A DNA stretch of 5,834 nucleotides from Opitutales bacterium (lineage in GTDB: Bacteria; Verrucomicrobiota; Verrucomicrobiia; Opitutales; Intestinicryptomonadaceae), in assembly GCA_021641325.1 (NCBI GenBank), contig JAJXPD010000140.1, positions 1 through 5,834 on the forward strand, given 5' to 3'. The notes under the pieces are model-generated. The model saw only the letters and a program-made list of their open reading frames with translations. It was not told the origin of the DNA and did no database searches. Position 1 is the first letter of the stretch, and every line of letters begins with the position of its first letter. Of this stretch, positions 5,831 to 5,834 are shown piece by piece. The position numbers and the translations under genes were made by a program.

Positions 5831-5834
5831 ATGA

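Overview
The window reads as chromosomal DNA of a bacterium in the PVC group, most likely a Verrucomicrobiota species of Opitutales type. Two things point there. The right end carries two secreted proteins with a complete PEP-CTERM sorting signal (IPEPATWAAIFG, a hydrophobic stretch, then RRRK), typical of exosortase-bearing Verrucomicrobiota. The malate dehydrogenase is the 'cytosolic-type' form, and its SGVCSD-like and RLDxN segments recall chlamydial and verrucomicrobial enzymes. This assignment rests on motif recognition, not on a search.

Layout from left to right. Positions 1-60 hold a strong bidirectional terminator. Positions 89-2371 (minus strand) encode Tex, a 760-residue RNA-binding transcription accessory protein with all its domains and an Arg/Gly-rich tail. 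Positions 2372-2539 are a divergent promoter region. Positions 2540-3529 (plus strand) encode malate dehydrogenase (329 aa), with a good Shine-Dalgarno sequence and an unusual cofactor-binding loop. Positions 3530-3695 lie between convergent genes and hold two hairpins, one of which begins inside the mdh coding end and includes its stop codon. Positions 3696-4652 and 4823-5809 (both minus) are two tandem paralogous PEP-CTERM proteins of 318 and 328 aa. Each is followed by a terminator hairpin sharing the same stem sequence, so the duplicated unit appears to include the terminator. Each gene seems to have its own promoter, and neither has a Shine-Dalgarno sequence.

The genes do not form one pathway. 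tex and mdh are housekeeping genes transcribed divergently. The PEP-CTERM pair is an independently transcribed module of exported surface or matrix proteins. They would be exported by Sec and then processed by an exosortase that is not in this window. The module may continue past the right edge. No RNA genes, insertion sequences, CRISPR arrays or phage genes were seen. The points most worth following are the duplicated PEP-CTERM unit, the SD-less starts, the glycine replacing the usual acidic NAD-binding residue in MDH, and the hairpin around the mdh stop codon.
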